From positions 91,742,587-91,806,586 of the forward strand of contig CM043966.1 in NCBI GenBank assembly GCA_014529385.2: DNA of 64,000 nt, read 5' to 3'. Within the stretch, counting starts at the first letter, position 1. Each line of letters begins with the position of its first letter. Under the pieces are notes generated by a model that was given only the letters and a program-made list of their open reading frames with translations, searched no databases and was not told the DNA's origin. This DNA is from Adiantum capillus-veneris (Eukaryota > Streptophyta > Polypodiopsida > Polypodiales > Pteridaceae). A program made the position numbers and the translations under genes. Of this stretch, positions 45,610 through 57,130 are shown piece after piece.

Positions 45610-45925
45610 ATTCTTCTCTTTCCCACTGTGCTTGTGCTCTTGTGACAACCTATATGGGTATCAATTTTTTGTTTTCTGACCCACTACTAAGATGGAACAA
45701 CCCCTAGTATGTTCAATGTTACCTTTGCTCCCTTGTTAGGATTCTTTGGGCAATTGGGAATCAGATGAGTGACTCCGCACTCAGTGCAATATGCACTTAC
45801 TCTGATTATCTCCTCATGGGGACAATCTCTTAACCAATGGTCCCCACCACAGTTGTAGCATGGTCCTTTTGGTTGTTGAGGTCCTCCTTGGGATCCTCGT
45901 TTTTTTGATAAGCAAGCCTTGGTCT
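45610..45925 (-). pseudogene. Element F gag double zinc knuckle
   Basis: The - strand reads GPCYNCGGDHWLRDCP then YCTECGVTHLIPNCPKNPNK, a pair of CCHC-type knuckles. Element G has the same pair (CHNYGADDHWKNEC and YCIQCCKKGGHFPEDCPK). The frame continues through SENKKLIPI and TRAQAQWERR to about 45615. Upstream - strand sequence to about 46060 may be more gag, but this is uncertain. Confidence 0.8.
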
Positions 45926-45989
45926 CGCTTAGCCTCCATGTGCAATGAACATCAACATTCTCTCATCTAAGCTACATCTTCTTTCACCT

Positions 45990-46554
45990 ACAGCATGTGT
46001 GGCAGTTGGTGGTCCAACATTTCCACTCACGCTCCTAGGTTCTGGTGCCACTCACTCATGGATAGTGTCCTATCTTGGAAAACTTGTGGTGGTTTTCCTT
46101 GATGACATTCTCATTTACAGTAAGACTAAAGATGAAGACATAAAACGCTTACAATTATTGTTTGAACCTCTACAAACTCATGCTCTGTATGCTAAGAAAA
46201 GCAAGTGCAATTTCTTTAAAACAAAGCTACATTACCTCGGTCATGTGATCTCTTATTCTGGAATCAAGATGGACATTGACAAGGTCGTTGCCATTCGTCG
46301 ATGGCCACATCCCAACACGGTTGAGGAGTTTCAAATATTCTTAGGCATGGTTGGATTTTATCGACAGTATATCCGTGATTATGCCAAAATCGATGTTCCT
46401 ATGATGGATCAACTTAAAGCAAAAGGTAAGACCTTTTCTTGGGAAGAAGCCCAAAAATGCAGTTTTGAACAGCTCAAGGTAGCTATAGCCACTGTTCCCA
46501 TCCTAGCAATCATTGACCCACTTAATGTAACATTTAATGGCCTAATAACTTATG
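45990..46554 (+). pseudogene. Element E, left part: protease trace and RT
   Basis: The frame starts near LGSGATHSW, which resembles a protease active site. It jumps directly to LVVVFLDDILIYSKT, the RT catalytic box, so the first half of RT is deleted. The RT connection (LHYLGHVISYSGIKMD, FLGMVGFYRQYIRDYAKI) and RNase H start (FEQLKVAIATVPILAI) follow. It is interrupted at 46553 by a solo LTR and continues at 48140. Confidence 0.82.
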
Positions 46555-47717
46555 TGTAGCGGAAATTTGCATGAACATAGTGGGCATTTCATTAGACTAG
46601 ATTCCTAATGAGAATTACAAGAGTGCTTGGGTGGAGAAAGCAACAAAAAGCATAACACCTAGTTAGATAACATCAACAATACTTTCAAAAGAGAGAGAAA
46701 TTAAGCTATTGACAACAGTTGAGGACCGGATTTTCATGGAGCCGGTCCCCCCTCCAAAAGGCTTTGTATTATGGTTTCTCCCATCCAGAGAGACATTGTA
46801 CAATACAATTCTTTGTGTTCCTTCAAGACTAGCTAGTGCAATGAAGATGGAAACTTCATGCACTAAGCAAAACACTTAACAAACACATCTTGAATTATCC
46901 CCGTTCTCAGACCCAAGACCTCACACACCTTCGAAGATGGTGAGAGCTAGCAGGGTATGAGAGTAGATTGAGAGGAAGAAGGAGTATCTTACGAGAAAGA
47001 TGCACATCTCCTCACATAATCACTCATATTAGCATAGCTTAGCTTAGTAATTAGCTTGGTAGAGAAGATGAGCATGCATTGAAGCTTGTCTCTTGGTTGG
47101 ATTCGCATCCACATGCCAAGAGAATGTTGATGTAGGCTTCTATCTCACAAGCTTGGAGTAAGTGATGAGTTCTCCATTAAAGCTTGGGAGGAGATAGAGT
47201 ATTCTTTCTTCACACATGAGCTTGTGTGAGTGTGTGTGTTATAATGCCTTGCAAAAATCAGCCCCCCCTCTCTCTTGGGTGAGCCCTTCCTGCTAAATTG
47301 GTCTGGCTTTTGCCTCATTGGACCTCCCCAAGTCAAGCCAATGGGTGTTAAGCAGCATAAATGATAGCCTTCTGACATGTGTCCCCCTTTCCCCTTTTGT
47401 GAGAGCTTTAGGTAATTAAATAATTAAAATAAATTCTCATTGGACCCATTCGCCTCCTGGCCAATAGGAATCAGGCAAGCCATTGGGCTCCTGAATGCTC
47501 ATTGGACCCCTTGGGAGACTGCCCAATAGTCTTCTAGGAGACTTAATTCTCATTGGTTTCTTTTATTAAATGTTTTTAAATTAATTAAACTAGATTTACT
47601 CTAGCTTAATTCTCATTGGTCCACTTCAAGGGTCTTCCAATAGGAATTGGGTACACCTTGTGGGCATCTGGCCTAGGGAGCTGACATGTGTCCCTAATTC
47701 CCTTTGTGTAAAGGGAG

Positions 47718-47762
<45 letters not shown>

Positions 47763-48139
47763 CTTTCTCTCTCATCCCCTACTAAATGGGCTCGCCCCCT
47801 CCTTTGTAGGCTTTGCAGAAGACTTTTGTTCACACACTAAGCATCCAATTTTCCCTAGGGTTGACCTTTGGACACAACCTTTGAATTTTGGAACCTTAGC
47901 ATTTTGGAAGTCTTAATGGGCTGAACCTTAGGGTCTTTTTAGCCCATTGTTGCACATGGTTCTTTTGCAGATGGCCCCCCCTTTTGATCCCTATTTTCCC
48001 TCCTTTGGATCCCTACTGTGGCCGGTCTGCTAGCTTAACCAATATTCTAGCTTTTTCTCCCCTGGTACCTCCCCACATTAAATGATCAGTTTAATATGAG
48101 AAAATCATTTAGGAGAATTAGATATTGATTATTATGACA
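46553..48139 (-). mobile_element. Solo LTR of the element C family inserted into element E
   Basis: Read on the - strand it starts TGTCATAATAATC near 48139 and includes the AATGATTTTCTCATATTAAACTG block of the C LTR. It also shares the block near GTATTGTACAATGTC...AATACAAAG, the GGAGGGGGGACCGGCTCC region and the GGACC(A/T)GA region. It is diverged from the C LTRs. ACTTA occurs at 46548-46552 and 48139-48143, sharing one base with the LTR end, and fits a target duplication. A TG microsatellite lies at 47719-47760. No internal region is present. Confidence 0.82.
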
Positions 48140-50098
48140 CTTAAGCCGTTTGTGGTAGAGATTGATGCTAGATAAAGCAATTGGTGTGGTACTTCTCTAG
48201 GAGGGAAGACCCGTAGCCTTTAAAAGTAAGAAGTTAGATAGAGCTCAACAAAATTATTCTATCTATGAGAGAGAGCTCTATTCCATAATTCACGTTTTAC
48301 GAAAGTGGCAACACTATTTATATGGTGCCAAGTCTAAAGTAGTTTTTGACCATGAGAGTATAAAATGTTTTATTGCTCAAACGGACTTGAAGGGTTGTAA
48401 AGCTAGATGGATAGAAATCCTTCAAGATTATGATTGTAAGCTACGATATCCAAGGGGTGATATAATGTAGTAGCGGATGCACTAATTCGGATGCCTCAGA
48501 TTAGTTAACGTGCTTTCATGGAAATAAAGAGTGGATTTTTGGAGTCATTATGTGGCAAGTGTGCACAAGATCAATCATATGCTAAAGTGTGGAGTGTAGT
48601 TTTAAAAAGGGATCCCTCACACTCGCATGTCTCTGTACAACTAGATCAACATGTCTCTGCACGTGCAAATAAAAATTCCAACACACAGAGCTCCACCCCT
48701 ACTTAGGAAGAGCTTAAGCGATGGAATTTTTTTTCCATTGATGATGGCTTCTTACTCCACAAGGGTAGAGTTTCTGTGCCAAAGGACTTAGACACTTGGT
48801 GCCAAATCTTATTTGAGTGTCATGATAGTCCAAGTGCTGGTCATCCACGTATTCATAAGATGTATGCCTTAGTTCAATGGTAATTGTATTGGCCAGGCTT
48901 ACATAATGATGTTCAAGAGTACGTACTAAACTACCAACAGTGCCAAGTTAATAAGGCAGAGCACCTCAAGGTAGGTGGCCTTTTACATCCTTTGGAGATT
49001 CCACAAGGTAAGTGGGAGAGTATCTCTATGGACTTTGTAGTAGGACTACCTACTACAAATCGTGGCCATGATGACATATGGGTAATTGTAGACCGTATAG
49101 CAAAGATGGGCCGATTCATTCCCACTAAGATTATGGTTAAGACACAGGAATTAGTACGGCTATTTGTAGAGCATATATGTAGACTCTACAGTCTTCCAAC
49201 TAGTATCATTAGTGATAGAAATTAAAAGTTTGATAATCATTTCTGGACAGCTGTGTTTCAAAAGTTGGAAACTAAACGTAATTTTTAATTATGGATAATC
49301 ATCAAGAAACAGATGGTCAAACCAAAAGAGTTAATCAAGTGCTAGAGGATATGCTACGAGTGTACGTTAGCAAGAACCAAACCAATTGGGAAGACTATTT
49401 ACCTATATTGAAATTTTCTTATAATAGTTCAAATCATGTGACTACAAGGTTTAGTCCATTTATGCTTTTATATGAATTTCAACCTAGATCACTCGTTACG
49501 GTGGGGTTAGCTAAGGAGAAGATACAACAAGCCAAGGATTTTCTCCAATACCATTTTGACATGCTTCGAGTTACTCGACTGAATGTTAAGCAAGCTCAAG
49601 ATCAATATAAGAAGTACGCAAATGAGCATCATCATCTTGCTACTTTTGAAGAAGGAGACAAGATTTTCCTCAAGGTTCCAGAGCATTCAGAAAGTCTAAG
49701 GACGGGAAAAGTTTCTAAACTTTCACCACGCTATTGTGGACCGTTTATAATTCTCAAACGTATAGGTCAAGTGGCCTACAAGTTAGCTATTCCAGAGCAC
49801 TCACGAGTTCATACTGTTTTTTATGTTAGCCATTTAGAAAAAAAGCTAGGAAAGAATGATAATGTCATTGACATAGGTTTGTTAGTTGACCTTATCGAAC
49901 TGCCAAGCATCCCTCATGAGCTCGAAAAGATTTTGGATTCTCATGAGTTTAGCACCAGACATCATGTCAGATGATAGGTGTTGGTAAAATGGTTAGATAG
50001 ACCTGAAGAAGGTTGTACGTGGGAGAATGTCTCCGCACTTAAGAAACATTTCCTAAGTTCATTTGCAGCACAAAAACGATTCTCCAAGAGGGGGGTAA
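48140..50098 (+). pseudogene. Element E, right part: RNase H, integrase, chromodomain
   Basis: RNase H (KPFVVEIDA, YERELYSIIHVLRKWQHYLYG) resumes right after the solo LTR. The integrase zinc-binding domain (HDSPSAGHPRIHK, near 48825) and core (WESISMDFVVGLPTTNRGHDD, IVDRIAKMGRFIP, SIISDRN, DGQTKRVNQ) follow. The last active-site position reads Lys-Arg where Ser/Ala-Glu is usual. The GPF-type module (RYCGPFIILKRIGQVAYKL) and chromodomain (VLVKWLDRPEEGCTWENVS) end it near 50085. A purine-rich AAGAGGGGGGTAA precedes a TG start at about 50099. Confidence 0.88.
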
Positions 50099-50510
50099 TG
50101 TAAGGACATGGGTCCTACGGGCAAGACCACCGGCACAGCCGGACATTGTGGATGCTAGGGGGAGGCTATAAGATAGCACGGTTGGGTGGAGACTAGCACA
50201 TGCATTACCACTGCCCTTTCAGATGTGGACAACCCTACACTCATATCATATCCTTTAAGAGAAATTCTTCAAAGTTCAAATGGTAATAAGAGAGAAGAAT
50301 GAACATAACATACCAAGAATCTCTCCAAGTCCAGGATAGTCGTGCATGGTCCACGTAAGGATACCGCTCACAATGGCCTTTCTCTTCTCCTTTGCAAGTG
50401 AATCATTTACAATGGGGATTCCCTTTCATAACTGCTCCAATTACTTGATGAGGGGCATGAGGTAGACATTAATGTTCACCAATTTGTACTTCCCTATAAC
50501 AACAAGAAAA
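50099..50510 (+). other. Possible 3' LTR start of element E
   Basis: TGTAAGGACATGGG directly follows the polypurine tract, as an LTR would. No second LTR copy exists in the window, so the extent is unknown. Confidence 0.45.
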
Positions 50511-50515
50511 TAAGT

Positions 50516-50910
50516 ATATTGCCCTTCTTGGTAGTCTCCGATGGTGGAATATGTAGTTGATGATCACCACATGCCAAGTGTTCCATGATGTACACTTGGT
50601 GCCAAAGGGATTGGCACTGTACTCACTTGTCAATCCAAGCCTCAAGTGCCAAGGCTCTAGCCAGAACTCAAGCCAATGTGTCTTGGTATGCCTCCAAGAC
50701 ACATTGGCCGGATTATATTTCCCTTCTTGGTAGTCTCCCTAGTGGAATATGTAGTTGATGATCACCACAGGCCAAGTTCTCCATGATGTAGACTTGGTGC
50801 CAAAGGGATTGATACCGTCACTTGCCAACCCAAGCCTCAAGTTTCAAGGCTCTAGCCGGAACCTGGGCCAATGTGTATTGGTGTGCGTCCATGCAGATGA
50901 ATTCGTAAAT
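50516..50910. repeat. About 200-bp tandem duplication
   Basis: CCCTTCTTGGTAGTCTCC at about 50522 recurs at about 50722. The following about 180 bases match well, including GGAATATGTAGTTGATGATC and CAAGCCTCAAG. No coding content was recognised. Confidence 0.88.
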
Positions 50911-52360
50911 ACGTGCATCATCTCATCATTTGAGTGGTGGTTGGCATGCCATGTGAGAAGTCCATGGTACACCTGCTGCTAAACATGTGCTGAATCCAAG
51001 GGATAAGTGGAAAACGCCTCAATACTTTGTGAGATAGGTGAGTCCTACTCATACTAGCCTTGTAACGTGCTTCTTTGCACACAAGACAATAGGTATAATT
51101 TGCATGTTCATTGTGTTATAGTACGCAATCGTTGACGCATGCATGGATCCGCTCACACTCCATGACAAGTAAGGTGACATATGATCTTGATCGTCGATGA
51201 TTGGAAGTCATGTGGTGATCTTTAGGAAAAAATCTCCCATCAGACTACAATACATCAAATAAACACAAGGGGGCACCAACAAGAGAGTTCAATTTATAAA
51301 AAACTATAAGTAGAACTTACCCGAGGAGTGCATCTACACTTGCATTGCTCCAACCAAAATTTTCTTGCAAGTTGAGGACTTTGAATGATGCTTAGAGAAT
51401 CGAGTACCATGCACCATCATAAAGAGGTGTCAAGACACTTGCTAGCAACTTGTCCTTTGTTTCTTTTATTTGTTTAGTGCATCGTCTACAATCATCCTTG
51501 CACATATTGGATTCATGTGCCAACAACTCATCCACAATTTCAAAACATGTGCTCATCCTCAAACTCAAAGTATCCCTAAGAAGCATGTGGAGGAGCTGTC
51601 GAAGTAGACGTAGTGCCACAATTTCCATGTGCCATGCATTCGTTCAGTAGCTCTTGCCATTGTCTTTCAACTTTGCATGCTAGAGCACCACTAGAAAAAA
51701 GAGACCAATGGGGAGAATTCTCAAGCGAGGGGGGGAGGTGGTGCTCCCATCTACTCAGACACCTTTTTGAGGGATCCAAAAGACCTCGTTCTCCACATGC
51801 TCCAAGGCAATGCACCTCAACCAAGGGATTGCCCGTTTTAACTTGGCACAAGGGCAAGGGATTTTGTCATTGATCCATCACTTGCATGAAGGGATTTTGG
51901 GAGGGCCTCGATTATGCCAATGGTCCTACACACATGAATTGTAATTAGCTAAATTCAAGAATTTTTGCGAAAAAACATGTGTTCTAAAAAATAAATAGGT
52001 AGTATAGGAGGAAGGGGGGGACTAAAATTTCAATAGACTAAAGAATCAATATAAAAAAAGTAATAAGTATGAAAGGAGAGGTGTGAAGAATAAATAAAAA
52101 TTGTACTAAAAGGATTGTTGGATAAAGTGGAGGTTTAAAAATCTAAAGGTTGCAACATCGGATCTGTTTTCTAATCTTTTTTAAAATCAACATGTGGTAA
52201 TACTCGCGGTAATATTTCTAGTAATGTACGCGATAATATCCAAGGTAATGACTGGCGCACTTAAAAAAAACAAAGCAAGGTAAACTACATTTTTGGCATG
52301 CCTTGCTCAAGTTTTCTACCCACCATTGCACTTGCAGAGCCATCTTCTTTGCCTTAGTCC
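50911..52360. other. Unassigned DNA
   Basis: Open frames up to about 110 codons occur but no domain was recognised. Around 51392-51857 the - strand reads KRCLSRWEHHLPPSLE and CMAHGNCGTT, which could be a transposon fragment. The rest is AT-rich. Confidence 0.4.
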
Positions 52361-52361
52361 T

Positions 52362-52492
<131 letters not shown>

Positions 52493-52925
52493 TTAAACAT
52501 TTTACCATTGATAGATGAGAGATTTCTGTCTCATACACATGCTCACATGTTTGCCTTAACATAAAGGATTTTGGTTTTTTTGGGAAAAAATCAGACTCGT
52601 AAGCACTAACTTATATGTTTCTTTAACGGGATTATATCTCTGACTCGACCTATAAAACATGAACCTCACATGAATGAATACATGCGACTACTATTGGCAC
52701 ACATCCACTTGGGATCCTTACGTACACTCTCTATTTCCTCTCTCAGCTTGCATGCCTATATTAGTAACGCTTTATAGATTCAAACTGGATGTTGGTGCAT
52801 TAAGGGCTTGGACATGTACATATTTTTAAGGGACATTTTTAATCTACATAAATGGTTGATAAGGTTGGTGAACCAAGCTGATTGTCCCCATGTACATATA
52901 CTTTAGTAACTTCTTAGGTTGATTA

Positions 52926-54131
52926 TTGGTGGTAGAAGGAGATTGGTATAATTCACATCCCCCACCAATGGAAGAACCTGTGACTTATACTACACCAGAA
53001 CTTGCACCAATGTACTATGTAGCTAATCAAGGTGTTAGATCTCCAATGGTAAGACCCATGATAAAGCCAAGAATTGAAAACTGTCATAATTACGGTGCAG
53101 ATGATCATTGGAAAAATGAATGCCTAGAGCCCGACAAGAACATTAAGCCAGTTGAAGCTTATTGCATACAATGTTGCAAAAAGGGTGGACACTTCCCTGA
53201 AGATTGTCCAAAAATTCCTTTAAACAAGGGTAAAACAGTAGTGAACGTAGTGCGAGTGATACCTAGTAGCTCATCCGAGAGTGAGCTGATTATTCCAATC
53301 ACCAAAGCCCAGGCTAAGAAAAAGAAACATAGCTCCTCTGATGATTCAGAGAATACTAAAATTTCCTCTCAAAAGACCAAGAGAAGCAGAAGCAAAAGGT
53401 ATGAGATGAGAAAACAGAAACAAAGGGCTGAAATCAAGGAGAAAGCAAAGAAACTATTCCAGGAAAAAGTGAAAGAAACTAGAAATGAAATCAAGGAAAC
53501 CACCGTGAAATCTAGAGGATCAATTTTGGTAGATAAAATTTTCGAGCCAATTAATGCAGCCTTGGAAGCTTACCAAGAGGGACTTAAAGCAGGCCAAAAT
53601 ATGGAAAACAACTGGAAAAACTATCCTTCTCCAGACATGGAAGCAGCTAAGCTTGAAGCTTATCAAAATTTGGTAAGAATTACTCAAGAGATGCTGGAAA
53701 AACAAAAACCCAAGCTCAAGAGTATGGAAAAATATGAGGAGCTTGGGGTAGGAACCCGTAAAGAGAAATCCGAAGTGGTGGTAGAATCCCACCTTGAAAC
53801 AAAAGATCCAGAACTCATAGTGCCTGACAGTGAAGATGCTTTAGATGGAATTCCATTCGTAGAAGAAGATTGGCCAGGACATTTATGGGAAAAAGTTAGA
53901 GAGATTAATGATGGGAGCCTAACTCTGAAGTCAGCTCCTATAGATGAAGTTTGGTTAAACATTCTACCTCCTGATATGGACATGGATGTACAATCGATGT
54001 ATTGGGATTGCGGCTCTGAAGCTTCAGGAATGTCTAAACCATTGACTTTGAAAACACTACCCTCTTACTTGGGAGATAATGAAGATGAATCCATAGTGTG
54101 TAAAACCACTCAGATAAAAAGACCGGAATAG
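52926..54131 (+). pseudogene. Element G gag C-terminal region with two zinc knuckles
   Basis: A 401-codon open frame carries two knuckle-like motifs: ENCHNYGADDHWKNEC (second Cys replaced by Tyr) and EAYCIQCCKKGGHFPEDCPK. A serine-rich, strongly basic region with predicted coiled-coil character (KRYEMRKQKQRAEIKEKAKK) and an acidic part (PDSEDALDGIPFVEED) follow. The usual gag matrix/capsid part is not present upstream, so it is 5' truncated. The long open frame makes it among the less decayed parts of G. Confidence 0.8.
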
Positions 54132-54134
54132 ACC

Positions 54135-54889
54135 TTAGAAGTAGACAACATCCATTCAATCATGTCTACACCCATTCAATGAACTACTACTTTAGGAGAA
54201 CTCTTAAAAATTAGACCAGATCTATGTAATGATCTATATAAAACTCTAGAGAAGGTGGAGATAACAGGGCTTATAGCAAAAAAATTAGAAAAATTGAAAA
54301 CGAATTGGATAACAAAGAGATTCATTCTGTTCCAATGAAAAAAGTCGGAGAATACTACGAAGAGAAAGAAGGAAACACAACCCTTCCAGTGAGATATAAG
54401 GATATAGAAACCATGGCAATACTGGATAGTGGGGCAGGCATAGCCATAGCCTTGAAAGCAATATGGGAATCATGGGGACAATCAACCATTAAACAAACTC
54501 AAATGAAACTGCAATTGGCTGATGGACACATGGAAAGACCCTTAGGACTGCTTGAAAAAGTGATAGTTAATTCCTTTGGAATTGAATATCAACACACTTT
54601 TGCCATAGTGGACTTTGGAAAGAAACTCAATTATGAAATCATCTTGGGAAGACCTTTCATGCGACAAGTACAACTCATCCAGAATTGGGAAAAAAATTAT
54701 CTATACTTGAAGCAAGTGGGATCAATAACAAGGGTTAATCTAAAAGATCAGATTTATAGAGATGTCATGAAAACATCCATACAAGAATTTGACTCAGTCT
54801 CTTCGGTTGAAACTAAGCTTCCATCTTGGTTGAACAAGGATACACCTATTTGGATATGTGGAGCCTCAGAAAACGGGAGTTTAAAATGA
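54135..54889 (+). pseudogene. Element G first (conventional) retropepsin
   Basis: After MSTPIQ and TLGELLKIRPDL, the frame 54305-54889 holds a retropepsin. LPVRYKDIETMAILDSGAG contains the Asp-Ser-Gly active site and YEIILGRPFMRQ the ILG motif. A linker to RT follows. The domain is complete in outline. Confidence 0.85.
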
Positions 54890-56000
54890 GAAGAATGTAT
54901 CTTAGAAAGGATTTCATAGATGAAGCCTATGTACCCGAACCCTTTCCAGAGCATTTATTTGAGCCATTTGAGTGGACTCAAATTTTGGCAACGATGTATG
55001 TATGTGTAAATACGTCTATGCCTGCTCAATTTTGCAATGAGGACGACTATGACATAATTCCCATACAAATGATCTCAATCCTTCACATTGAAGAGGAAAT
55101 TCAAGAATCCAAGGACTTAATGAAATCTCAACAAGTCTTTTCAGACCTCTATTATGATGCAACAAATGAGCTAGAAGAACATTAGAAGAACATTCAGCTA
55201 CCTCAGATGATTCGGGGTCAAAAAAAGAACATGTGAGAGCTAAACTACTCATGAAAGGAGAGGAGGAAAAGTTTTTTGACTTTCCAAACCAAAAACCAAG
55301 AAGATAGAAATGGTATAGAAGAAAAAGAGACACGAGAAACTTGGAATCTAGACCTATGCCATCAGTCTCTAGTAGAACACAGTTTTTGATGCAGATAGAT
55401 GTACATGATTGTGTCAAGGACAAAATCACTGGTAGATATCCTTTAAACAAAAAGTAGGAAATATCAAAAACATTAAGAAAAATGAGAAAGAAAACTCAAG
55501 CAAAACCTAAATACCAGGACAAGGATTCAACCATGACACGAGTTGCGCGAAGAAAGAAATATCAAGAGTTGAAAAATCTCTAAAGGAGATATATACAACT
55601 AAAATGGAAACCACTAGGGAGGAAAGTAAAAATGTAATGAGTGTTCCATACCATTACAAAAAATATACTCTCCAAGACCAAAAAATAATAGTCGAACAAC
55701 CTGTCAGGGAACTACGAAAATAAGGTGAGTCCTACGAAGGACCTGAAAATGCAAAAAAGATAGATCTGGCCGAACTAGGAGAAGAGCCTAGACCTGCCTA
55801 CATTGCAAATGACCTGACAGAAGAAGAAGAAGAGCTTACTGAAAGAATACCGAGATATCTTTGCTTGGTCTTATAAGGATCTCAAGGGTGTTGATCCAGA
55901 AATCTGTCAACATACCATACCTATGAGAGATGATGCGAAACCAAGCAAAGGACATATACTTATAATGAGACATTTGCCAGAAAGATTAAATAATAGATAG
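54890..56000 (+). pseudogene. Element G protease-RT linker
   Basis: The region codes for PEPFPEHLFEPFEWTQILAT, an acidic stretch, then basic and degraded frames to YRDIFAWSYKDLKGVDPEIC at about 55850, which is the start of RT. Element F has the same linker (HEPFPKEALEPLEWTQILAT), so it is a family trait. Its function is not known. Confidence 0.7.
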
Positions 56001-57130
56001 AAAAGCTAAAGGAAGAAAAATTCATTTATGAAATTGAACAAATAGATTGGGTGTCTCCAATTGTGGTAGTACCCAAGAAAATGGAAAATTAAGAGTGCGT
56101 GTCAATCTCAAGAAAGTGAATGCAGCTACCATTAGAGACAACTTTCCTCTTCCAATCACAGAGCATGTTTTAGAACGATTTGTAGGAAAAGAAGCTTACA
56201 GCTTTTTAGATGGCTTTTTGAGATACAATCAACTTTTGGTTGAGCCTAAAGATCAACATAAAACTGCCTTTGCAACTGAATGGGGTATTTTTTCCTATCG
56301 GGTAATGCCTTTTGGACTAACTAATGCTCCTTCCACCTTCCAAATATTGATGAGCCATGCCTTTAAAGAATATCTTTGGAATTTCTTGGAAGTATATATG
56401 GATTATTTATGTGTACATTCATCAATCCGGACTGATAATTTTCAACACCTCAAAAAGGTATTTGAAAAATGTACACTTTATAGGATTTTCTTAAATCCTG
56501 AAAAGTGCACGCTGATTTTCCTAGACCAACAACAATCAAAGGAGTTCAAGCTTTTATGGGAGATTGTGGATATTACAGACGATTCATTTACATGTACGCT
56601 ATAATTGCAAAACCCATGTACAACATGATTACACTCTTTGAATGGACTGAGGAGTGTGAAGAATCCTTCATGAAGCTTAAGCAAGCTCTCACTTCAGCTC
56701 TAATATTGAAAGCACCAGATTGGAATAAGATATTCCACATATATGTAGATGCTTTCAATTTTACCATTGGGTGTATCCTACCTCAACCAGGAGACAGGAA
56801 AATTGATTTTCCTATTTCTTATGCTAGTAGACAGTTGAATATGGCAGAGAAAAACTACACAACCACCAAAAGGGAAGGATTAGGAATGATTCATGCCGTA
56901 AAAAAGTATAGACATTACCTATTAGATAACAAATTGTGTTTTTGGTGGACCACCAAGCCTTATTGTACTTGGTCAACAAGCCATGCAACACAGGAATCAT
57001 AGTGAGATGGTTCATCATTATTTTGGAATTTGATCTCACTGTAGTTGTGAAAAAGGGCACCACTTATCAAAGAGAAGATCATTTGTCAGGGATTGTTTCC
57101 GGAGAACCACCAAAGGAAGTAGACGATGAT
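56001..57130 (+). pseudogene. Element G reverse transcriptase and RNase H
   Basis: RT motifs are [60 protein letters not shown] and VYMDYLCVHS, where the expected YxDD has become YMDY. A frameshift near 56520 leads to the connection (TIKGVQAFMGDCGYYRRFI). RNase H follows (IYVDAFNFTIGCIL, TTKREGLGMIHAVKKYRHYL and, after a shift at about 56940, FLVDHQALLYLVNKPC). The divergent motifs fit a non-chromovirus Ty3 lineage. Confidence 0.88.
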
